From Cavia porcellus (Eukaryota; Chordata; Mammalia; Rodentia; Caviidae), in contig NW_026947506.1 of the NCBI RefSeq assembly GCF_034190915.1, positions 37,199,748 through 37,263,747 on the forward strand: a stretch of 64,000 bases of DNA. Direction: 5' to 3'. The position numbers were made by a program, and so were the translations under genes. Below, piece by piece: positions 33,621-44,700 of the stretch; the first letter of the stretch is position 1; each line of letters starts with the position of its first letter. Below the pieces are notes generated by a model. It saw only the letters and a list, made by a program, of their open reading frames with translations. It was not told the DNA's origin and did not search any database.

Positions 33621-34925
33621 ACCGCGGAGTATCCCGGGACGGCGACAAAAGGAGGGAACCCAGGTGCCTTTTGGGGCCGTGGAGGGGTTGAGGTTGTGTT
33701 CCCGAGAGATGTCTCTCGGCTAGCCTGGCACCTCTCGGCCTCCATGCAGGCACCTGGCTTGTCGGGCGGAACGCGGAGAGCGAAGGTACGGTAGCGGCGA
33801 CTACAGCGCCCTCTCGGGTCGGGCGGTGATGTCTGAAGCCAGGCTCGGGGCAGTCGGGGCGCAGCAGTTGGCCCTGGGCTTCGCGGTCCTCTCTTCACCA
33901 CCTGGCCGGACGTGGTAGCACTGGCGGCCTCTCTAGGCTCCGGGTGGCTTTCCCATCGCCGAGAGTAATGGGATGTTTCCCCTCGTTGGAGAACTGGGAA
34001 ACGGAGCCCGGCTTCTCTCGAGGGTCTCGGGAAATGACAGCGTTAATATGTAACATTAACACAAAAACAAAAAAAGATCGAGACTTTTTAAAAGTTTGGG
34101 CAAGACTAGGGGGATTCTTAGGGAGAAGCCATGACCCTGAGGCTTGGGTTCCAAGGGACGGGAATAAGGCTGTGGGGTCCTAGGTATCTGGAGGACGGAG
34201 TCGTTGCTCTCCTCTAGGTGACCTTAAGTAATTCTGCTCCTCAGGATGGGGGCTTTCTCGTGGGTGCTTGGAAGTCCTCTGTTCTTCAACATTCTTGGGC
34301 GGCTTCTTTGGGGAACTGTTTTTGGTGTCTCTGAGGACCCCTGTCATCAGTGGCAGTTGCAAGGAGTTTATGTTGAAAGGCCTGCAAGGGGTCAAAGAAA
34401 GAAACCAAGCCGCAGAACCACCTCTTCTTAATACGGAATGAAATTATGCGAGGAGGAGGGGTAAAAGCGATTTCACCAGATTCTGTATACTCTGTGCCAT
34501 CTCTTAGAACAGAAACCCGAATTTTTGCCTATGTGTAAACTTGGAGCAGCAGTTCTCCAAAGACTTGTTTTCGATTCACAGAGATGCTTTTAAGGTGTAT
34601 TGAACAAACACTGTTTGAGTGCCTGGTGATCCACAGCTGTAAACTAAACTTTAAGCTTCGTGGGACCGTCACGGCGGTCACAGTCACTAGTATAATGTTT
34701 AAGATATCCACCCTTGGCCTGTGATGATTTTGTTGTACACCAGTTTGAGAATCAGTCGCCTAGGGCAAGAGTTGATAAGCTGTTAGCAGATCAAATCCAG
34801 CCTACTGCTTGTTTTTACATAACTCGTAAACTAAGAATACTTATTTTTATTTTGATGCTTGAGATCAAACCCAGGACATCTTACATGCTTAACCACGGAG
34901 TTATACTTCCAGCTGCAAGGATGAC

Positions 34926-35024
34926 TTTTGTGTTTTTTTTTTTTTTCCCCCTTCGGTACCGGGGATCAAACCGCCTGCTTGCAGGGCAGGTGCTTACGCC
35001 GCTGAGCTAAATCCCCAGCCCCCA
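34926..35024 (-). repeat. ID element, internally deleted
   Basis: On the plus strand it reads CGGTACCGGGGATCAAACCG then CCTGCTTGCAGGGCAGGTGC; about nine bases of the B-box side (CTCACGACC) are missing. It is probably flanked by ACTTTTGT(A/G)TTTTTT copies. Confidence 0.85.
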
Positions 35025-35232
35025 ACTTTTGTATTTTTTTAAGTGCTTGGAAAAATATGTCAGAGTATTTTATGATCAATGAGAATTATATGAAGTTCAG
35101 ATTTCAGTATCCATAAATAAGGTTTTATTGAGACCCAGCTGTGCGCATTCACTTATGTGTTTCGTGTGAGTCCTTGCTGGCTACAGCAAGTAGTTGTGAC
35201 AAAGACTACATAGCCACAAAGACTAAAATATT

Positions 35233-35336
35233 GGGGGCTGGGGATTTGGCTCAGCGGCATAAGCACCTGCCTTGCAAGCAGGCAGTTGTGAGTTTGATCC
35301 CCGGTACCGATAAAAAGGAAAAAGACAAAAAAAAAA
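35233..35336 (+). repeat. ID element, full length, young, sense to TRRAP
   Basis: 15-bp target duplication AAAGACTAAAATATT at 35218-35232 and 35337-35351. It has the tail GATAAAAAGGAAAAAGAC as in the 1642 copy. It lies 272 bp upstream of exon 2. Confidence 0.93.
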
Positions 35337-35608
35337 AAAGACTAAAATATTTACTGTCTGGATCTTTACAGAAAAATATTTGCTAACCTGTGGCTCAGGG
35401 AAACAAATATAGTAGGAAAGAAAAGCTCTAAATTATATTCAGGAAAAATAAATTTGGGTAAATTTTATATTCATAAAAGTAGAATGCTTTTATTCCAGGT
35501 TAATGGAGAAGTTCCTAAGATTAGTACAGACATTTAGGTAAGATTTTTGTATAAGTTGAGAGCTCATGCCCTTGATAAATTGGCTTAACCTTGTATTACT
35601 TTTCATAG

Positions 35609-35669
35609 GCTGAATGAACTCATGGACCTGGTAGTTTTCTTTTGAGAAAGAAACCTGCTCAAAAGAAAA
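35609..35669 (+). other. TRRAP: TRRAP exon 2 5' untranslated part with two short uORFs
   Basis: The acceptor is cttttcatag|GCTGAA. Two upstream ATGs follow: one at 35614-35616, six codons then TAG (35632-35634), and one at 35622-35624, seven codons then TGA (35643-35645). An alternative acceptor ttattccag near 35499 is possible. Confidence 0.65.
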
Positions 35670-35769
35670 ATGGCGTTTGTTGCAACACAAGGGGCCACAG
35701 TGGTTGACCAAACCACTCTTATGAAAAAATACCTTCAGTTTGTGGCAGCTCTCACGGATGTAAATACAC
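35670..35769 (+). CDS. TRRAP: TRRAP first coding exon
   Basis: It encodes [20 protein letters not shown] then [13 protein letters not shown], residues 1-33, with codon 34 split at ACAC|GTGAGT. Confidence 0.97.
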
Positions 35770-38700
35770 GTGAGTTTATCCTTTTATTACTAAAGATGCA
35801 TTAACATGACTGTTTAAATGATGTGTACATTGAGATAACAACGTAAGCTTTTGAAATCTGTCCTTTTTTTTTGTCCTGGGAATTGAACTCAGGACCTTAT
35901 ACTCACCACGTAGGCCCTGTGCCACCGAACTATATCTCTGGCCTCTGAATCCCTGTTTTAAGCCAGACTTAGTGGCACACATCTATAATCTCAGCACCTG
36001 GGAGACTGAATTGAAAATCGCTTCAAGTGTGAGGCCAGCCTTGGGCTACATAGTGAGTTCAAGGCCAGCCAACCTGTACTTCAAAGCAAGACCCTGTTGG
36101 AAACAAAGACTGAGGGGAAAAAAAATTCCTGTTTTTTAAATTTTTTTCCTCCTTACTTTGTGGAGAAGCAAAATGATGAGCAATTCTGGCTGGAGTCCCA
36201 AAAAGGCATGAGTGAGTGTGTGTGTGTGTGTATGTGTCTGTGTATATGTCTGTGTATCCTTGTCTGTGCATGCACACATGTGTCTGAGTCCAAATGTGTG
36301 TGACTGGTTTTAGGGAACTAGCTATGTGCCTTGTATTGGGCCATGACAGTAAAACTGATAAGATCTGATTGCTTCTCTTAAATTATTAAATCAAGAATTT
36401 TAGGGCCATCCTTTATGTAATTTGTTGCCTGATGGTTTGTTTTGTTGTTTACAGCTGATGAAACAAAGTTAAAAATGATGCAAGAAGTTAGTGAAAATTT
36501 TGAGGTATGAAATTTTTTATTTTTTACTTTTCTTTTTGAGGTAAATATTCATTTATGCTTTTTATTGCTGTTCTCTCAGTCTTTACCGATTTAAAAATCA
36601 GTGTCTTTGTTATTATAACTTTGTATTTTAAAACTAGTAAAAGATTTTGTTGGTAGTGTTGTTCATCTTCTAATGGTAATGAACCCTGACTGTTGAGAAA
36701 TGTTGCGTTTATTTTGGTTGTTTTAAAATGTTTTAAAATCTTATGCATGTACTCTTGGGATGCATTCAACTTAAGTTGTGAGTTATATCTAGGTATGTTA
36801 AGTTGTGAGTTATATTCAGGTAATAATATGTTAGGGAATGAAATTTGGATGTCATCATTCCCCCCCCCCCTTTGGTGCTGGGGGTCGAACTCATGACCTC
36901 GAGCTTGCCAGAAACTAAATCCTTGGCCCTAGATATCATTTCTTACTGTAAGACATTAGCGAATACCAGATGTGGTGGCATATGTAATCAACACTCAAGA
37001 GGATTGCCACAAATTCGAGGCCGGCCTGGGCTTCATAAGGAGTTCAAGGCCAGCCTAAATGACAGTGAAATCTTGTCTTAAAAACAAAACAAAGACTTCT
37101 GTGACTTTGAGCAAGTAGTCTTTTTTTGGATCTAAAATGAAATGTGGTAGAAAATATGGCGTGTTTAAATAAAATATTTGTTATAGTAAAAGGCATTGTC
37201 ATTAATCCCCCTGAAATACTCCCTACAGTTCAGACACCCTCATCCCCTTGTTTTCGATACTTTTTGAAGCAGAAATAAAGTCCTTTCTTGGCATGTCTTT
37301 AGTTGGACTGTTCTAGTTCCATCAGTGTTCTAAATTTGTTAAAAACACTGACTTTTCTGTCATTTCAATTTTGAAGAACAGCCAGAAGTTGCATGATCTA
37401 GATTGGGTAAATAAAGTGATTGTAAGGATATGTACCATGTTTTCTGTTTTAAGTTTTATTTGTTTATTTTTTTAATTTACTTTTTAGTACCAGGGATCGA
37501 ACTCAGTGCCTTGCATGTGCTAGGCAGGAGCTTATGCCGCTGAGTTATATCCTCAGCCCCTTGCACCATATTTTCTGAACTTGCGTTTTCACTGGCTAGT
37601 GCTTGGAAGGAACAGTCAGCATAGTTTTGATTGTACCTTACAAAACCACGAAAGGATTTCTAGAACTGCTTTACACAGTGGCAAGGACAACGGAATAAGG
37701 GTGTTTGGAGTGATGGAAGGTATTTTGAGAGGGACTAATGGTGATGTGTTTGCCTTTCTTTGTTTTTTCGAGACGGGCCTTTCTGTGTTACAGAGGGCAA
37801 CCTTGAACTCACCACGTAGCCCAGGCTGGCTTTGAACTTTCAGATCCTCTTGCTTTAACCTCTGTAGAGTGCTGGGATTACAAGAATGTGCCACCACACC
37901 TGGCAATATATCTTTTACTGTGATAAGTTTTATAAAATTTTAAATATTTGCTGTATTTTTGGTCACCCCATGTATAGCTTCCCTTTTTTTCTTTTTTTGA
38001 GATAGGGTCACCCTGTGTAGTGCATTCAGGCTGGCCTCAAAACTCTTGCCTCAGCATTCTTGGTAGGATTATAGACGTGTACCACCACAGCTGATTTTAT
38101 TTATATAATTTTATATTGTCCCACAGGTTCCTGAAACAGCTAATTTTTTTCAGTCCTTTTTTTTGTTTGTTTTTAGGTTAGAAAAATCTATTGATCATTC
38201 TTCAGGTTACTTGACATTTTGTTATCTCCGATCTATTGGGTTTTAAATTTTTTTATCACTGTTTTGGAATTTTTTTCATACCAGCTATTTTACTTTCAGT
38301 TCTAGAACAGTCATTTCTTTTTTGTTTGTTTGCTTGGTTTTTGTTTGGTGGTACTGGAGATGGAACTCAGGGCCTTTTACTTTGGGACAAGTTCTTGCTG
38401 AGTCACTAGATTGTCCAGGCTGGGTTTAAACTTTTGATCTTTATGTCACAGCCTTTTATATCTTATATTTTGAGACAAGGTCATGTTAGTTGTGCAGGCT
38501 GGGCTTGAATTTACAGTCCTTCTGTCTCTCAGAGTGCTGGGATTATAGGCAGGTGCCTCCACGCTCAGCCCATGTCTAGTAAGTTTTGATTATATAGTGG
38601 ACATTATATGAGTGAAATTATGTAGTGATTCTAGATTCTGTTACCTGCTTCTGAAGAGTATTGATATTTTAGTTGTAGGCAGTACAGTTGCTGAATGAGT

Positions 38701-41700
38701 TTAGAATACATTGAACTTGTGTAGACATTGTCTTATGCTTTAGTTGGGAGGATCTGTCAAAGGCCTAAAGTGTGTCTCTTTGCAATGATGGAATTTAAGC
38801 TCCAAAGTCTGTGTCCCTGTGCATCTCATCAAAGGTTAATTTTAGGCTTTGTTGCAGCTGGTTTTGAGTAGGCTTTGCTAGGATATGGTCTTCCTCAGCT
38901 GGGTGTCTCATATTTTGGATGCTATTAGCAATACTAAGTAGGTCTTTGCATCCTGTGCAGGCTTGAACTCCCAACATTCTTTTGTCTCATTAAACTACCA
39001 TCAGTATCTTCATTCATCTCTCATTCCTAAAGCAAGACCTCAGGCAGAATTATCCTGAGTCTGTGCAGCCTGTCCATCCACTGAGGCCTTGGGGGCAGTT
39101 CAGTAATTCATTTTTCTCTGGGGCTGTACTTTCTCAGCAGGCCTGTCTTATACCCTATTTGAACCTAGCTGAGCACTATCAAATTGCACCTGAGTGGAGA
39201 TCCATCCTGTTTATGAGATTCATCTCTTGAAAATCATGGTCTTGTATTGCCCTTTGGCCAACTAAAACTTTTTCCTATTTTACCTAGGGCTGTGTGTATG
39301 TGTGTATATGTGTGTGTGTTTGTGGTACTGGGAGTTAGACTTAGGGCCTTCTTACTGAGTCACATCCTCAGCCCTTTTCAAATTTTTTATTTTACAATAA
39401 GGTCTTGCTAAGTTGTCCAGGCTGGGCTTGAAGTTGTGATCTTCCTGCCTCAGCCTCCTAGAGTGATGAAATCACAGGGTTGTATTACCACATTCAGTTT
39501 CTTTTTCCCAACTTTATAGTTTATCTGAGTACCTGTTAATCTCACCAGACAGATGAGGGCGCCATACTTCTGGTTTTTAATGTGGAGATGATAAAATTAT
39601 CACTGAGTTGGTAAGTTTTAAAAGTATAGATGTGAAAACATCTACGTCTGCATAGTCCTTTGTATTCAAAAACATTAAACAGATACTAGTGGGATTGAAT
39701 CAGCTACCCTGTCTGTAGCAACAGGTATTTTAATTCGCTGACTTTTTTTTTTTTTTTCCCTTGGTGATAGTTGTTTTTTAATTAACATTTTCAAGGACTT
39801 GTTGCCTTAGGCTGAGCTGGGAAGAAATTCCTGGGCTATTTGGAGATGTACTTAAGGATTTTTCACTTAGCCCGAGTTGCTAAATCAAGCTGTTAAACAG
39901 AAAAAAGATGGGAGGTGAAAGAGGATAAGCCTGCATTCTGCATTTTATTGAAGAAACCCGTGAGAGAACTGTAGTCCTGACGGATTTACTGGAGAGGCTG
40001 AGTTCTAGGGCAGCCTGTCAGCCTGCAGAAATAGGCCTATAGGCTGAGCTCTTACTTGGATTGCCTCTCGATTGGGAAGTAGTCAGTGGATTTTGGCCTT
40101 ATGTATGGGAAACCATAAACTATCTATGTGAAAGTGGAAGCCTGATATTATTGGAAGTACAACAGATGAAGGCCCATGTTAGGGAGGAAAAATACCAGAA
40201 GCAGTTGGGAAGGATACAGTTAGAGAATAAAAAGAAGAAAGGAGAAATAGAAAAGGAAAAAATAGAATGTGAAGAAGAAGAGCTAAGGGAACATCTAAGG
40301 CAAATTGAGGAACAATGAACACTCAAAAAGGGTATAAAATACAAATGACTCACATAAATTACTTGAAGTGCTGAAGAATGTCAGGGAGATAAACATGAGA
40401 AATACTGTGGAACATCTGTAAGACAGTTTCAAAGGTGAAGGTCATGCATTTTGTTTTTCCTATAAAGTTTTTCCAGTCCTTTTAAAAAAAGTTAGTATAA
40501 TTTTAGTAAAAAAAAGTATAATTGTCTTTTCCTTGTGATTTTTGAAATCCATTTAAGTATCTTTAATGAAAATCACTTGACTGAGCTCTTGAATTGCATC
40601 AGTATGCAATTTTAAGTTATCACTCCTACCACTCAAAAAAATACTTCAAAGAAGTGAGTTCAATATAAAAAGCTGCCTTTCATTTTGAGAATCTTAGTGA
40701 TTCATTTTTCTATTCAGGAATAAAATTTTGGACTGAATAATTGGGTATCTTAGTTACTTTCTTCATTGCAATATCTGACATCCACAACTTAGTGACAAGC
40801 CTTACTTTGGCCCACTTTTCAGTCCATCGGTCAACTCCAAGGCAGGATAGAATGGCAGAACTGCATGCCTTAGACTGCATGCCTTTGCTTGTGGCAAAGC
40901 AGACAGGAAGCAGGTGGAATGCAAGAGCAGAGAGGGAGGGAGGACCCTGAGAAAGAGAGAAATCCTTCCAGGCCATGCCTCCCTATCCGTGACCTACCTC
41001 TTCCGACAAGACCCCACCTCCTAAAGCAAGCCAGCTATAACCCCAATAATACAACCACTTATCAAAAGCCCCATGTGTGAATATGTGAGGCTTTTGGTGG
41101 ACACGTAGGTATAAATCAAGACATTAAGCTATAAGTCAGAATGCCGGGCTATCTTTCAAGACAAAATATGGCATCTTATAAGTTAGAAATAACATGAAAA
41201 ATTCATATGGGTTAACAGCTGGTGGCCAAGTTTTTTTTTTTTGGTGTTTTTCGCTTTTTATTGGTACTAGGGATCGAACTCACGACTGCCTGCTTAACAA
41301 GGCAGGTGCTTATGCCGCTGAGCTAAATCCCCAGCCCCCCCAAAGTTTTAAGTATTAGCAGAAAAACTAGACAGCTTGTTGAATGAAACCTAATTGGCGC
41401 AGCCTGGTAGTGCACACCTGTAATCCTATCATTCTGGGAACCTGAGGCAGGAGAATCACAAATTCTAGCCTCATCTCCTTTGAGCATTTGACAGGAGCTC
41501 AATAAATATTTTTCCAATGAATTAGTGAGACAGTAAGGCAGAAAACTTCATTGTTAGATACACTTAAAACTCCGACATTGAGAAAGTTTTTAGTATGAGC
41601 CCTTTTTGTTCTTTAGGTAATAGTTTTGTTAGGGCAGTGGTAGACACTTAGCATGGTATTTGGCACATAGGTGGTCTGTAAATACTTACAAAACAATTAG

Positions 41701-44700
41701 CATTTACCCTATGTAATGGTTCATTAGCTCATGTAATCTTTGTCTTAGTCTATAAGGCCGGTTATTGAAGAGAGGTTAACTGACTCTAGTTTGTACTTGT
41801 TAAGTGGGATCCAGAACCTAAACTGTTAGCTATTTTAATACACTATCTTTAAACTAGAGTTTTCATTTCCCGTTCATCTTTTAAAAATCAGAGCTCAGTT
41901 AAATAATGGGTTGAATTAAAGCTAAATAATAGTTGACGTAATTAATAAATTACATGTTTAGATTGGAAAAAGATGTCAGTTTGTTTAGGCTCTTCATTTC
42001 CTAGGTGAGGAAAAGGTTATATAGTGGACCCCTAGCGTACAAATTCAGTTTGATCCTGAGGGCTGGTTGTAACTCAGGTTGTCAGTTCAAGGCTCAGGCT
42101 CCTCTGCACAGTATTCAAAATCTCTCTCCTGTATACCGGCAGATCTTAGAGAGAGACATTGGCCCAGGATTTCTCAATTTACCCTATACAGAGAAGGATG
42201 TTGTAATCCTCTTTAAGGGTTAAATCTATCTGAGGCTGTCTGGACGCACAAGTGGCTGGCATTTGTATCATAACTCAAGACGTTGGTTGTGAGTTAAGAC
42301 TCCAGTCATAACCCCAGTTGTGACTGTGTCAGGGTGGTAACTTGAGGGTCCACTGTAGCTGGCCTTGAACTCACTAGAAACTATATGACTTTAAGAGCTT
42401 TTATATTGAGATTATGCAGAGCAAGCCTAGAATGGGCCCCCCAGTGCAGTATTTGCACAGCATTGGCATTTTTTTTTCCTTTCAAGTCTTTATTTTTTAA
42501 CTGATAACATAAAAGTTGTACACATTAGCGGAGTCTTAACGATGTTTTAGTACATGCATACATTATGTAATGTGTAAGAGTTAAACATACATTTTCTTTA
42601 TTGTGAAACCATTCCAAGTACTTTCTTCTGTGGTTTTGAAATATGAGGTGCATTATTGCTATCGAGAGTCAGTCTACAGGGTGCTCCTAATGAGTTGTAG
42701 TCAAAGATGTATTTATCTGCCTTGCGTCATCCTTCCCTCTCTCCCTACTACTGTCTCCAGGCTCTGGTAACCACTGGTCAACTCTAAACTTCGATGAACT
42801 CAACTTTATAGACTTCACATCTAATTCTTTCAGTGCTTAGTTTATTTCACTTAACATGATGTCCAGTTCTAGCCTGCTGTGAAAAATTTTTAAATTTTAG
42901 GGATTTTTGACAGCTGAAAGTATTCCATTTATATATGTACCATATTTTTCTTTCTCCCCCTTCAGGACTGGGGATTGAACCCAGGACCTTTACATTAAGC
43001 TACATTAGCAGCCCTTTTTAAAATTTTTTATTTTGGGACAAGAGCTTGCTGCATTGCTCAGGCTGGGTTTGAATTTACAGTCCTCCTGTCTCAGCCTCTT
43101 AAGAGCGCTGGGATTACAGAAATGAGCCATAATGCCTGGCACTTGTACCACAGTTGTGTTATCTATTCATCGGTTGATGGATGCTTAAGTTATTTTCCAT
43201 TTCTTCGCTATTGTGAGTGGTGTTACAATGACTGTCAGTGTCAGCAGTGACATTTGTATTTGTAGCAGCAAATTTTATATATTTTTGAGACTTCCTCTAT
43301 GCAACAATAAATTTTAGCCGCTAGTTCTCTTGATTTGGATTTCAGAAACAGCAATCATCTCAGTATATATAAAATTTCATTATCACAAAAGCATTAAGAA
43401 TATTCAGAATTACTGTTCTATAAAAATTTTTTTTGAAGTTTTTATGAGTTTGAGATGAAAATATATACACAAAACTTAATGGAATTTTTTTTCCCTAATT
43501 AGAATGTGACATCATCTCCTCAGTATTCTACATTCCTGGAACACATCATCCCTCGATTTCTTACATTTCTCCAAGATGGAGAAGTCCAGTTTCTTCAAGA
43601 GAAACCAGCCCAGGTAATCTGTTCAAAAGACTCTGTGAGAGAGAAATGCTATGCTATTGGATTGCAAGCATTTATGAAGTAAGATAAGTCAGAAAAGTTA
43701 AAGTTGTATTAAAAATGAGAAAGTGAGATGGGTGTGGTAGTGCAGGCCTGTGATCCCAGGTACTCTGGGGCTAAGCAAGAGTTAGAGGCCACAAGTTAGA
43801 GGCCACCCCGGTCAATTTAATTTAACACTTATTTTATTTGGGGTTTTTTCGAGATAGGATCTTGCTTTGTAGTTAAGGCTGGCCTTAAAATCACTCTGTA
43901 GCCTAGCCTGGCCTCAAATTTTTTGCAATTCCCTTGCCTCAGCCTTGCAAGAGCTGGGATTACCAAGCAGCCTGGGTAATTTGGGCAGCATAGCAAGACC
44001 TTGTCTTAAGAAAGAGGTTTTGTCTGTTGAGGAATACTTGGTCCACAACTGTTACCTCCTCAGTTGCTACTGAGGTTTATTTTATCTAGGCCATCCTTTC
44101 AGTGTTTTTTTTTTTTTTTAATTGGAGATCTAACTTTAGTATCTTCGTACCGAGTTACATTCTCCAATTCTTTATTTTATATTTTAAGACATGGTCTCAC
44201 TTAAGTCTCTTAAATTGCCTGGGCTGGGCTGTAAGTTAGGATCTTCCTGCCTCAGCCTTTCAGAATGCTGGGATTATAGACATGTGTTATTACACCTGGC
44301 TTTCACAATTTATTATGTTTGCCAATTGCTGATGTACATGTGTACACTGTTTATTACAGAAAAATGCAAATATATACACTAAGAAAGACTAATGATTTAA
44401 TGTCCACAGCCAACAATAATCTTACTAATTTTAGTTTTTATAACTCATGGTCAGTGTCATTTTATCTGTACAACCTTGCTCTTCACACTTCTATCCCCTA
44501 CTTGTTCATTTTAAAGTAGTCCCATTATACCATTTGTCTATAACTATTGCAGCTTGGCTGTCTTTAAAAGAGCTTCAGAAAATTGCTATAGTACCAGTGA
44601 ATTTTTGCTAGTTGAGATATTTTTATTTTGTACTAGTTTAGGAAGTTACTAATTTGACCTGTCTTGAATTTGTCAGCGCCACAGGCAGAATCATGGAAAC

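Larger units (their letters stand above)
33360..35608 (+). other. TRRAP: TRRAP intron 1 (repeat content)
   Basis: The first 600 bp are still GC-rich. IDs lie at 34926-35024 (minus) and 35233-35336 (plus). The rest shows nothing recognised. Confidence 0.7.
36505..43502 (+). other. TRRAP: TRRAP intron 3 (7 kb, repeat content)
   Basis: IDs at 36862-36930, 37478-37560 and 41231-41340 (all minus); B1 copies at 36960-37090 (plus), 37760-37912 and 37990-38097 (minus); B1-dID at 38340-38572, 39315-39503 and 42950-43143 (minus); a radixin processed pseudogene (40061-40318); an interspersed repeat (40745-41110); an L2/MIR-like 3' end near 41490-41700; an L1-type 3' fragment (42470-43260 minus). 38600-39290 and 41880-42460 are unassigned. 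Confidence 0.75.

Noticed and set aside
33260..33901. 213-codon minus-strand open frame across the TRRAP CpG island
   Set aside because: Same composition artefact: Pro/Arg-rich, no domain, overlaps the promoter and the first exon of TRRAP.
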